From assembly GCA_017623115.1 (NCBI GenBank), contig JAGAPT010000016.1:1-45721 (forward strand): a stretch of 45,721 nt of DNA, written 5' to 3'. Below are positions 35,503 through 44,395 of the stretch, in pieces (within the stretch, counting starts at the first letter, position 1; every line of letters begins with the position of its first letter). A model generated the notes under the pieces. The model saw only the letters and a list, made by a program, of their open reading frames with translations. It searched no databases and was not told the origin of the DNA. Both the position numbers and the translations under genes were made by a program. Source of the DNA: Alistipes sp. (GTDB taxonomy: Bacteria > Bacteroidota > Bacteroidia > Bacteroidales > Rikenellaceae).

Positions 35503-36306
35503 TTACTGTAATAATCGGTCTAATTCCTTATTTATTAAGCCAATAAATACCATTCCAAAACTTAACAATGGCTCAAACTCGTCTTCATCTTCATTGGAGA
35601 GAATATTGCTAACACACAAGCCATGAATATATTGAGATAAATGAGAAGATATACAATCGATAATATCCTCCCTTTTATCAATTAGTTCGTATAATTCTTT
35701 CCAAGTATATTGATTATTTTTAGCTTTTCTATGACTCCCCAAAATTTTGTACTTCCAATTAGAACTCTCAATACACGTGCGTCTATGAAATTCTGGATAC
35801 GATGTAGCATATTTGTGATTAGCCAAAATCTCATTACAATGGTTTATAACGCTTTTATCAGATTGTCGTGTATCTGTATATCTATCATTAAGTGCTTGGA
35901 ATGCTTCATGAGAGATAGTTCCATTATACACTAAATCATGTTCCATCGCATCAACGCGTGACGATAGTCCATCTTTGACATACAGATAATGCCTATATAT
36001 TCTTTCATCTTCATCTTCTGATGCATATATTAACCTATACACAGCCAGAGAATCAGCAAGCATTCGTACAATAGCATTGGCAACCACATAATCTTGTAGC
36101 CTAACACATACGAAAACTAATGTATCGAGCATCTTTACACTCTTCCTTAAGATTGCTAAACCAAAGCCATTAATATCATCGACATTCAACGAAGAAGATG
36201 TTGGCACAATTGTATCAATCTTATCACTCGCGATTTGCATTAGTAATAAAAGAGTATCTTGGGCAGATATTCCCAATTCTGCTTGCGTTTTATTAACAAT
36301 CTTCAT
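35503..36306 (-). CDS. Uncharacterised helical protein
   Basis: I do not recognise this family with certainty. The 267-residue protein is predicted to be largely alpha-helical and soluble (no signal peptide or obvious span). Helical stretches include VCVRLQDYVVANAIVRMLADSLAVYRLIYASEDEDERIYRHYLYV near 87-131. It might belong to the DUF5677-like group of mobile-element proteins; this is a weak guess. It lies 2 bases after the methylase gene and so is cotranslated with the restriction-like genes, which makes a functional link likely. Confidence 0.6.
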   Translation of the reverse strand: MKIVNKTQAELGISAQDTLLLLMQIASDKIDTIVPTSSSLNVDDINGFGLAILRKSVKMLDTLVFVCVRLQDYVVANAIVRMLADSLAVYRLIYASEDEDERIYRHYLYVKDGLSSRVDAMEHDLVYNGTISHEAFQALNDRYTDTRQSDKSVINHCNEILANHKYATSYPEFHRRTCIESSNWKYKILGSHRKAKNNQYTWKELYELIDKREDIIDCISSHLSQYIHGLCVSNILSNEDEDEFEPLLSFGMVFIGLINKELDRLLQ

Positions 36307-36308
36307 TG

Positions 36309-39300
36309 CTATTCAATTTTCTCGTATTCTTCGCGTGTAATTGGTGTTTCTGGATCTACAATAAGAACCTCATCGTAGGTAAGATTATAAAGTTTATATA
36401 CAAGATAATCTATTTTATTCTCTAACGATTTTGTATCAGCATGTATGTCAATCTTCTTTGCCTCAAGAATCTTATTCACAAGTTCGATATATGGGACTTG
36501 ATTATCCGCTATGACTAATGGCAAATTATCGACTTCATATCCATTGACATTACTATTGGTACTTAAAAGTTTAAAAATATAATTCAACAATGAACTATTC
36601 AACAAAGCTAATGCATATCTTGGGTTTATATCTGGTAAAAAACGACAATAATTGACAGAGTTCGCACAATATGTATTTCTGCCTATAGTCATTTTAAGAC
36701 GTATTCGTTCGTTTACGCCAGTTATACCTTGCATTATAATTCTTTCTTCAGCAAACAACTCTGGTGATACATTCTTAATACTGGTTAAGATATCTCTATT
36801 TACAAAGAAAGTCTCTCCTTGACTCATCTCTTTCCTTACTATAAATCGATCTATATTTGCTCCACGCAACATTTTGGCATCGCCACTATTAGATGTAAAT
36901 GCTGGCTTACAAAATGTCATATCCAATTCGCCTGCATAACATTTCCCGAATTGTACTAATGGCATAGATTTAGAATATACTTTAACTAAAATTTTTGAGT
37001 CATCAATCTCAGTTAAAGGTATGGTCATGTTAACTTTATCTACACTTTCAATATCTTTGATTGTGAATACGCTAAACGGCTTATGAGTTTCAACAAATCT
37101 CTCCCTATTTATTCTGATCCCAAAAGGAGTGTTGTTGCGTTCTTTTGATAACTGAAGAATGCATACAGATATCTTCGCATTCTCAAATACGCGCTTTTTG
37201 GGGTTATCCCTCTCAGGGAAAGCTTCAATTTTGTAGATTGTATAGTTTTCAAAAATAAATCTACGCAATCTTGCGGCACTTAAATCGCAAGTGTATGCTA
37301 ATGGAAAAATTTCACTAAATACTCCCTTTGTACATAGATAATCAATACTTCTAATGATAAACAATCTGAATATATTTAGCATTCCACCCTGAGCGGGCTT
37401 ATATATTGGAGATGTCTTATAGAAGTCCAATATCTCTGGCTCAACAATTATGGATTCACCTTTATTTTGTTTCTTATTAAATATTCCATAAGGAGGATTT
37501 CCTATTACAATATCAAAACCATCCTTAACACCGAACATCCAATCAGTATCAAAGAATGATGCCGCAGAGTTTTGGTCGAACATATTCCATGACGCAATTT
37601 GATTAACTGCACCTGATGTTAGGAAGCCATCGCTTGCTAATTTTTCAGCCAATCGAGTGCGTAACTCTGCAAGTCGATTCTTCCAGTAAGCCTTCTTCGA
37701 GTATTTGTCCGCACTAAAAATCTTATGGTTTGCCTCTTTAAGTTTATTCTCCAACTCAATTATATCAGGAGTACGCCCCAAGTTGTTGCCTGTCTTTGCA
37801 AGTGGAATAAGTGAGTTGGCTGCCACAAACTTAGCCTCAAGGTTAGGCAATGGTCTAATACCAAAGTTATTCACTGGATCGTTTGTCGTCTTTTGATCAA
37901 CAACCAACGAAATGAAGAATCGTAGTTTGCTTATCTGAATTGCAATTGGTTGGATATCTACACCATATATACAATTTTCAATCAAATAGAGTTTGCGGGC
38001 ATAGTCTGGACGATTGATACTCTTGTCGAAGTTACGCTCAATGTCTGCAACCATCTCTCTTCGTTCCTCATCAGTGGCTGTGCGATATGCTTCAGATGTC
38101 TCACTAATAGCCCTATTTAGCATCATCTCCTTCCACTGCTCATTGGTAGGGTCAAGTTGCGAGAGGATATGTACCATCTGCTGCAACATGCCAACAGGGA
38201 AGGCTCCAGAACCACACGCAGGATCAAGCACCTTGCAATGATAGATAGACTCCATCACTTGTATCTTCTGCTCATTGGTTAGTTGGATGTCATCATCCAC
38301 ATAACTAATGAGTTTGCGGTACTCGGGCTCCAACTCATCGCCTACGGTACGCTTCAAGTGTGCAACAAGGCTTTCATCAACCATATACTGCACAATCTCA
38401 CGAGGGGTATAGAATGAACCTGTCTGCTTGCGGGCAGTTGTCTGTGTTTCGGGATTATATGACGCCAAAAGGTTCTCAAACACTTTACCCAGCAACTCGG
38501 GATCGAGCGATACATCTTGGTCGAATGGCGTATTCTCTTCAATAGTAAAGTTGTAACGCTTCAGGATATTAATGATACCATTAACCATTACACGACTCTT
38601 CTTCTTGTCGTTATACCACAGCGACAAGTCCACAGTATGGTCTTCAATAAAGAATAGATAATCTGGAACAAATAGAGCTTTTTTAACCTTTTCTCTATCC
38701 GAAAAACCATCAACATAATAGTCCTCATTCTCGCGGTCTAAACAATCGAATAATCCACCATTAAGGAACGGAACGGTCGCGTTTGCAATCTTCAGAAAAC
38801 GCTCGGCATCCTTAAAGTGCTTCTCATAACGCATTAGCTTATGATTACCATGATCTGTATAATCAGCGTTGCTAAAACGCCTCTCAGAAATGGTGTCTTT
38901 ACCCTCTGGGGTAATAGGACTATTCAGCATCGCAAAAAAGAGATTCTGGAGGATAGCTTTGTAATATACGCTCTCACCATCCATATACATCAAATCGGTT
39001 ATCCGATCTGGTGTAAACCCTTTTATAAGTTTATCAATCTCTTCTTTGTCAAAGAACTCTTCGGGGATTAAGTTCTTTTGTTTCAGAAACCACACAAATA
39101 TCAGTCGAGTAACAAGGCGGATAGCGGCTTCGGAATTATATCTACTATCATCACTCGTATCACCTAATTTATTCGGGAATCGAACGACCTTAACAGCCCA
39201 AGCGTACCAGTCTGAAAGCTCTTGATAGAAAGCTTTTGTGAGAACCTCAACAGAGAAACGACTTTTAAGATCTTGTTCATCAGCAACTCTTTGTCGCTTA

Positions 39301-39740
39301 TTCAGATACTCATTTGGTGTATAGCAACCTACTCCCTCTCCCAAGTAATAAGAGTAACGACGAGGATTGGAATATGTACGAGTAACGCTTGGAGAGTTTT
39401 CACTCAACCCCAATGTAATCTCAATTAGAGAGAAGCGATAGTTTGCATTGTTATCTTCTGGAACAAAGATGACTAAAGCTCGACTCTCACCTTCATCAGC
39501 CAACAAACGGAAAGCCTCTTTAGACAGACCAACACGAGCGTCATGTTTTGATTTGTGCTTAATTTCAAGCACAGCCAAATCAAGCTGTTCGCTTGAGCCA
39601 AGTTTCACTGCGCTGGTGGCATATTTTGTCTGAGTAGCGAACTCCAACTCGGTTGTTTCCTGTACAAAATCCTCAGGTAAGAACTTTGTTCTTAGAAATG
39701 TTACAAATTCGCTTCTATTGTAGGCTTTATTAAACTCCAT
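36309..39740 (-). CDS. Eco57I-type class I DNA methylase, possibly fused to a nuclease domain
   Basis: The 1143-residue protein is an N6-adenine methyltransferase of the Eco57I/type IIG sort. It has motif I DPACGSGAF at about residues 506-514, the catalytic motif IV NPPY at 748-751, and a long C-terminal region (about 800-1143) that should be the target-recognition domain. The N-terminus has LDLAVLEIKHK with Asp 54, Glu 59 and Lys 61, a spacing like that of PD-(D/E)xK nucleases, so it may be a single-chain restriction-modification enzyme. It starts 12 bases after the PLD-helicase gene. AT-rich, like its neighbours. Confidence 0.88.
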   Translation of the reverse strand: MEFNKAYNRSEFVTFLRTKFLPEDFVQETTELEFATQTKYATSAVKLGSSEQLDLAVLEIKHKSKHDARVGLSKEAFRLLADEGESRALVIFVPEDNNANYRFSLIEITLGLSENSPSVTRTYSNPRRYSYYLGEGVGCYTPNEYLNKRQRVADEQDLKSRFSVEVLTKAFYQELSDWYAWAVKVVRFPNKLGDTSDDSRYNSEAAIRLVTRLIFVWFLKQKNLIPEEFFDKEEIDKLIKGFTPDRITDLMYMDGESVYYKAILQNLFFAMLNSPITPEGKDTISERRFSNADYTDHGNHKLMRYEKHFKDAERFLKIANATVPFLNGGLFDCLDRENEDYYVDGFSDREKVKKALFVPDYLFFIEDHTVDLSLWYNDKKKSRVMVNGIINILKRYNFTIEENTPFDQDVSLDPELLGKVFENLLASYNPETQTTARKQTGSFYTPREIVQYMVDESLVAHLKRTVGDELEPEYRKLISYVDDDIQLTNEQKIQVMESIYHCKVLDPACGSGAFPVGMLQQMVHILSQLDPTNEQWKEMMLNRAISETSEAYRTATDEERREMVADIERNFDKSINRPDYARKLYLIENCIYGVDIQPIAIQISKLRFFISLVVDQKTTNDPVNNFGIRPLPNLEAKFVAANSLIPLAKTGNNLGRTPDIIELENKLKEANHKIFSADKYSKKAYWKNRLAELRTRLAEKLASDGFLTSGAVNQIASWNMFDQNSAASFFDTDWMFGVKDGFDIVIGNPPYGIFNKKQNKGESIIVEPEILDFYKTSPIYKPAQGGMLNIFRLFIIRSIDYLCTKGVFSEIFPLAYTCDLSAARLRRFIFENYTIYKIEAFPERDNPKKRVFENAKISVCILQLSKERNNTPFGIRINRERFVETHKPFSVFTIKDIESVDKVNMTIPLTEIDDSKILVKVYSKSMPLVQFGKCYAGELDMTFCKPAFTSNSGDAKMLRGANIDRFIVRKEMSQGETFFVNRDILTSIKNVSPELFAEERIIMQGITGVNERIRLKMTIGRNTYCANSVNYCRFLPDINPRYALALLNSSLLNYIFKLLSTNSNVNGYEVDNLPLVIADNQVPYIELVNKILEAKKIDIHADTKSLENKIDYLVYKLYNLTYDEVLIVDPETPITREEYEKIE

Positions 39741-39752
39741 ATCCTAATCTTT

Positions 39753-42700
39753 TTATGCTTGCGTAATCTCTTCTGCCAATATAAGGGTTTCCTCGCCATC
39801 CTCAACCTGGCTGCTTATACGAATAATTCTGTTCAAATATTCTTGCTCAATCTCTTTGGGCAACAGTGAGTATTCGTCTGGTTTAAGTTGATTTATAAAA
39901 CGGATTTCGTAACCAGATAAACCATCGTTTTGTGCGACTGCTAATAGGTCTTTCAAATAGTCTATGTTGGTAATTGCCTTCGTCTTAATCATCGCCTTTA
40001 TTTTCGTAATAGCCTTGAGTAGTTCTTGGGGATTACGACTTTTAGACTCAGACTTAAACAAATTCTGTTTGACATTTTGATAGACCTTATCAAATTCTTT
40101 GGTCAGATCACAAGCAGCTTCTCCTGGTAACGCTTCAAACAGAGCAAACGCTTGTTCTGCTGTCAGCTGTTCAACAATGTCTCCAATGCCTATCTTAAAG
40201 ATGTAATCATTGCCCTTTTTGCCAAACATTAGTACACCAGAATGAGACTTTTCAATCTTACGACCTGTACGAGCTCTATGAGGTATTGCAAGAGCCTCTT
40301 CATAAGCCTTTGTGCCTTTGAGTTCATCCAATAGTTTGCGATAGGGACTATCCCAAGAGGACTCTTCGCTAACCTCCAGCTCTCTACGATAACGCTCTTT
40401 GAAAAATGCTCGCACCTCTTCATCCTTAGTAAGAGCCTTTGTATCCTCTCCCATAATGGCATGAATCATAGCCATTTTCAAGGTTGATATCTCTTTTGTG
40501 CGCGTCTCGCTCTCACCTACATCTGTCGGGAAGTAGTTGTAGATATACAACTCCTCAAACATCTTTTTGTTGATGCGGTTTATACGACCAATACGCTGGA
40601 TGACACGAGTCGGGTTGTACGGAATATCATAATTGAAGATTGCTCCTGCGCGATGGAGATTGTAACCCTCAGAGATGGCATCTGTCGCAACTAATATTTG
40701 ATAATCGTCTTTCTGTAAACTCTTTTTGAGTCCAGCATCAAAGTTCGCTCTAATCCTATCTTTGTTTGCCTGTGATGCATCTTTGGATGTATACTTAAAC
40801 ACAGGAAATCCAGCCTCTGCTAAACATTGTCCCACATAATCTGCAGTGTCTGCAAATTCACTAAATACGATAATTTTTCGTTTGGGGTCTTCTTTAAGAC
40901 TTTTTGCGATAATAGCCTTAAAGGACTCCAATTTAGGATCAACAGATATAATGCCCTCTGAGCCAAACCACTTATATCGTATTGTTTTTAATAACTCAAT
41001 ATCCCTCTTGACATCTTCCACAAATCGAGGGTCAATGTATTTCATGTCAATATCGAAAAAGCCTCGCTTATTATATTGTTCCAATGCGTCTTCGATTTCG
41101 GTCATACCATCTTCAGTATCAGTATAAAAATCTTCAACCAAAGGCAGATTACCCTTTTTGTAGATAGGTACTTTATTACACTTATGTACCCAAGCAAGAA
41201 TATTTTCACTTGATTTAATCATAAAGTCAAGTGAAGACTTAAATGCTGCTACCGAGCTCTCAAATCGGCATACAAGCAAGTGTCTCATAAACTTCGAGAC
41301 ATTGGCTTGTCGTCCTACCAAGAGGTTAAATTCTACACCCGTTTTCTTCTCCAACTCGTCTGCTAACTCTCCTTTAAGTTCCGCAGGGACATATAGCACT
41401 GGAGAATATCGTGCTGCCTTAAAACGATAAATACCATCGGGTCGTTCGGTTGAGCCGTCAATTAAATCCAATGTCTCGAGGTATAGCTCACGAACAGAAC
41501 TTAAATCATACTCCAACTCAATAGGGTCGTTTGGAACAATGAGTTGAATGCCTTGCCTATCCAAGTCCTCTTTATACTGCGGGATTTGAGTTAAGTCCAC
41601 TCTTGAACGACGCACTACCAATGGACTTATAATTGAACGAATAGATTTTGCTATGCGCTCCGCCTCCAATTTAACCTCTGCATCTCCAATATTGCCCTTG
41701 CGCTGATTTTCTCGCAACTTTTTGTATGCATCAATAAGGTCTCGAAAGGCAATGCCCAGATTTTCCACAGTCCTTAATGTCGATTTGGATGGAATCTGGA
41801 ACAATTTAAGCATCGAATAAATATCGTCTGGACGATTATTAAACGGAGTAGCAGTTAACAAAAGCACCTTATTACCACTACATAGATTATGCAGGTTTGC
41901 GTAGTCCTGTGTATACTCATTTCTATATCGATGAGCCTCGTCAATTACTATAAGGAATTGTTCGCCATCTCGTTTTATCTCTTGGAAGTGATTTAAGGCT
42001 TGCTCTATTCTACCTCCACTATACACAGATGCGTTAAAACCAAATTCGTCTTTATAAGTTTCCCACTGATTTGACAAGTGAGGAGGACAGATTACGATTG
42101 TCCTCAGCTTTAAGTTTCTTGCAACTGTTGATGCAATCACACTCTTGCCTAAACCTACTACATCAGCGACAATTGCTCCATTGTGGTTTTCAATAGCATT
42201 AAGAGCAAGCTGTACCGCATCTGTTTGATACTTTAAATTGGAGTATCTACCATCCGTAATGTCGTATGGTGTTAAGACATTCTCTTTGGTCGGAATTGCA
42301 AAATATTCATTTAGCACACGAATGTACATGAGATATGGTGCATACAACTTCTCATACCAAATTTTCTTTATTACTTTGTCGTTGAATTCCTCAACGGTAT
42401 TTTCGTCAATAAGAACAACGGATGTGTCCCACAACGCATCAAATATTTTTCTTGCATCGACAAAGGTCTGCTTGTCGTTAAAACGAGCATTTATCTCAAT
42501 GCGTCCCGCCAAACCAGCATATGACAAATTGCTTGATCCAGTGATTACACTACCTGGGAGTTCACCACTTTCATTCACCAAATCAGAATACTCGAAAATA
42601 TATAGCTTGGCGTGGCACGGATCTTCAGTTTTACGAATTTCAAGAGTTCCATTCTTTATTTTCTCGTAAAATAACTTAAATGAGGCTAACTTCTCCTCAC

Positions 42701-43016
42701 TATCAAGAAAATCACTTTCATTGAATAATTTTACAAATTGAGCAAAATAGTCTTCTCGAATTTGACCTCTTGATTGTTGAGATGAGGTCAATGCATTTAT
42801 CTCTCGGATATGTTTGGTGATTTGGGTGTCGACATCCAAGCCTACAAGAATACGAATATTCTTATCTGCAAGACCCTCTGACAATAGATTGTAACCAGAG
42901 TAATAGAAATACCCAACAAGCATATCTACAGCCTGTGTTTTTGGTAATATTCCATTGATGATCTCCGCAAGGAGTTTCTCTTGGTTAGTAATAAATGTAT
43001 TTTGACTCATACCCAT
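39753..43016 (-). CDS. PLD-nuclease / SNF2-family helicase
   Basis: The 1087-residue protein has an N-terminal phospholipase D-like domain with HAK at residues 135-137 (HxK motif) and ITGSSNLS about 158-165. A superfamily-2 SNF2 helicase core follows, with GLGKS at 288-292, DEAH at 359-362 (VIDEAHRYRNEYTQ), LLLTATPFNN about 386-394 and a C-terminal helicase motif VI QRIGRINRINKKM. PLD-helicase fusions are seen in anti-phage and restriction systems, where helicase translocation is coupled to DNA cleavage. It is the first gene of the five-gene cluster, with the methylase 12 bases downstream. A second ATG lies two codons into the frame. Confidence 0.87.
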   Translation of the reverse strand: MGMSQNTFITNQEKLLAEIINGILPKTQAVDMLVGYFYYSGYNLLSEGLADKNIRILVGLDVDTQITKHIREINALTSSQQSRGQIREDYFAQFVKLFNESDFLDSEEKLASFKLFYEKIKNGTLEIRKTEDPCHAKLYIFEYSDLVNESGELPGSVITGSSNLSYAGLAGRIEINARFNDKQTFVDARKIFDALWDTSVVLIDENTVEEFNDKVIKKIWYEKLYAPYLMYIRVLNEYFAIPTKENVLTPYDITDGRYSNLKYQTDAVQLALNAIENHNGAIVADVVGLGKSVIASTVARNLKLRTIVICPPHLSNQWETYKDEFGFNASVYSGGRIEQALNHFQEIKRDGEQFLIVIDEAHRYRNEYTQDYANLHNLCSGNKVLLLTATPFNNRPDDIYSMLKLFQIPSKSTLRTVENLGIAFRDLIDAYKKLRENQRKGNIGDAEVKLEAERIAKSIRSIISPLVVRRSRVDLTQIPQYKEDLDRQGIQLIVPNDPIELEYDLSSVRELYLETLDLIDGSTERPDGIYRFKAARYSPVLYVPAELKGELADELEKKTGVEFNLLVGRQANVSKFMRHLLVCRFESSVAAFKSSLDFMIKSSENILAWVHKCNKVPIYKKGNLPLVEDFYTDTEDGMTEIEDALEQYNKRGFFDIDMKYIDPRFVEDVKRDIELLKTIRYKWFGSEGIISVDPKLESFKAIIAKSLKEDPKRKIIVFSEFADTADYVGQCLAEAGFPVFKYTSKDASQANKDRIRANFDAGLKKSLQKDDYQILVATDAISEGYNLHRAGAIFNYDIPYNPTRVIQRIGRINRINKKMFEELYIYNYFPTDVGESETRTKEISTLKMAMIHAIMGEDTKALTKDEEVRAFFKERYRRELEVSEESSWDSPYRKLLDELKGTKAYEEALAIPHRARTGRKIEKSHSGVLMFGKKGNDYIFKIGIGDIVEQLTAEQAFALFEALPGEAACDLTKEFDKVYQNVKQNLFKSESKSRNPQELLKAITKIKAMIKTKAITNIDYLKDLLAVAQNDGLSGYEIRFINQLKPDEYSLLPKEIEQEYLNRIIRISSQVEDGEETLILAEEITQA

Positions 43017-43329
43017 AGTAGTTACATATTTCTAATCCCGTTGCAAATCTCCACATATATTTTGACAACTTATGACAATCGCCAAAATTTTTCGATTACG
43101 GATATAAACCTTGCAACATACAAAAATAAGCAAAATTTAGCAGACGGAGTCGGTTTTTGGGAAAAAGTTATTACCTTTACACTGAAAATGTTTCACTTAC
43201 TAATAGTTACTGCCGCAGCAACTTATAGAAAACACAATAAAAATAGCAATCATACAGCCCGTCTTGCGCAACGCAGGATGGGCTTTTTTGTTTCAAATAT
43301 TCACATTTACTCACTTAAATCAAACAGCT
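43017..43329. promoter_or_regulatory. Divergent intergenic region of the defence cluster and the RteC-like gene
   Basis: About 310 bases, AT-rich on the left and with a hairpin on the right. I find no clean TAnnTTTG promoter on the minus strand for the helicase gene. For the plus strand TACCTTTA (43172-43179) is a near match but is poorly spaced from a TTTG at 43156-43159. It ends in the terminator-like hairpin at 43256-43296. Confidence 0.45.
43256..43296 (+). terminator. Terminator-like hairpin in the RteC-like leader
   Basis: AGCCCGTC and GCG arms pair with CGC and GATGGGCT arms around a CAA loop, followed by a TTTTTTG run. It ends about 40 bases before the RteC-like ATG and does not follow a plus-strand gene, so it is more likely a leader attenuator or the end of a small RNA. 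Confidence 0.55.
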
Positions 43330-43915
43330 ATGAGAGCAATTTTTGAGAGCCGCTTTATGCAAGTGGCACTATCTGGCGGCAGTCAGATGACCGATGTGGA
43401 ACTCAACTCTGAGTTCGAGCGTTTCCAGCACGAGGTGCGCAACCTTTTGATGAGCGACAATGGTTACCTTGCCATTGACTTTACCCTCCGAGACCTGTTG
43501 GCGCAGTTAGAGGGCGCGATGTGCGGCAAAAAAAAATGAGCACCTCCGCACACTTCTCAAGCGGGCAAAAGCCAACCTCCGCACCTGCATTGCCCAGAAT
43601 GAAAAACGCCTAACCTTCCCAGAACTCTTTACACCACTCTCTCCTCCAACTCGCTCACCGTATCGGTGGAACGATAAATTCACAAAGCGAGACCTCATAG
43701 AACTCGCAACAGCTCTTGAAGCCACACAAGCGGTAGTAGACTCTAATGGTAAACCCGCATCATTTACTCAACTTATAGAGCATTTCTCGTTCACATTCAA
43801 TCTATCGATTAGCTCCAAAACCGCCTATAATGAACGAGAATACATACGCAATGTAAGGCGCAAATCATCGGAATTTATACACCGACTCGAACAAGCACTT
43901 TCTAAAAAAGTGTAA
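43330..43915 (+). pseudogene. RteC-domain protein gene, frame broken at an A9 tract (broken, recoded or phase-variable)
   Basis: RteC-type proteins regulate excision and transfer of Bacteroides conjugative elements. The ATG at 43330 gives 69 residues ending CGKKK and a stop at 43537-43539. One base out of frame a further 128 codons (43529-43915) continue without a start codon and resemble the RteC C-terminal domain: TKRDLIELATALEATQAVVDSNGKPASFTQLIEHFSFTFNLS... and YIRNVRRKSSEFIHRLEQAL. The join lies at nine A (43528-43536); the downstream frame is reached by skipping one base. The whole would be about 195 residues, shorter than full-length RteC. A terminator follows. Confidence 0.7.
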
Positions 43916-43954
43916 ATTTCTCAACGCTGACATACAGCATTTTACAAACTATTT

Positions 43955-43989
43955 TGCAGGGACTCCAATAGGGACTCCCTGCATTTTTG
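43955..43989 (+). terminator. Terminator after the RteC-like gene
   Basis: TGCAGGGA (43955-43962) pairs with TCCCTGCA (43976-43983) and TTTTTG follows. It lies 40 bases past the end of the RteC-like frame. Confidence 0.75.
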
Positions 43990-44044
43990 ATTTCTGCACT
44001 TCGGAACTTTGCACCCGAAAGCTAACGATAAAAACCGAAGAGTT

Positions 44045-44395
44045 ATGAGGATTGAAGATTACGAAAAGTTCATACGCCAGGAACTTATGAGGTATCGTTC
44101 CGAGGTGGAGAAGATCGCTTCGCAGCGAATGGTCTCTTTTGAGGAGGAGTACATCGCAAAGAACAAAGCCGCCAAGATGATAGGTGTAACACCTCGTACC
44201 ATTGACCGCTGGTCTATTGAGGGTTATATCAAGCGAGTTCGCGTGGGAGGTCGCATCTATTTTCAGCGCGAGGAGGTGCTGCGTGTAACTCAGCTGTACA
44301 ATTTCGGCATTGGGGCATTGGCTACGGCACATCTGCATCAGCCATTTAACAAATCACTATTGGAAAACAAAGAAGTTACAGAGTCGTATCGATGA
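44045..44395 (+). CDS. Excisionase-type helix-turn-helix protein
   Basis: The 116-residue protein has a MerR-like winged HTH of the excisionase type: YIAKNKAAKMIGVTPRTIDRWSIEGYIKRVRVGGRIYFQREEV (about residues 38-80), with a preceding helical N-terminus (MRIEDYEKFIRQELMRYRSEVEKIASQ). Such proteins act as DNA-bending excision factors or transcriptional regulators on conjugative and mobilisable elements. Its stop overlaps the ATG of the next gene (ATGA), showing translational coupling. The true start is the ATG at 44045; a TTG twelve codons upstream is possible. Confidence 0.82.
   Translation: MRIEDYEKFIRQELMRYRSEVEKIASQRMVSFEEEYIAKNKAAKMIGVTPRTIDRWSIEGYIKRVRVGGRIYFQREEVLRVTQLYNFGIGALATAHLHQPFNKSLLENKEVTESYR

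Noticed and set aside
43536-43615. Short reading frame starting at the ATG that overlaps the A9 tract
   Set aside because: It is only about 25 codons and shows no similarity, whereas another frame continues the RteC domain.
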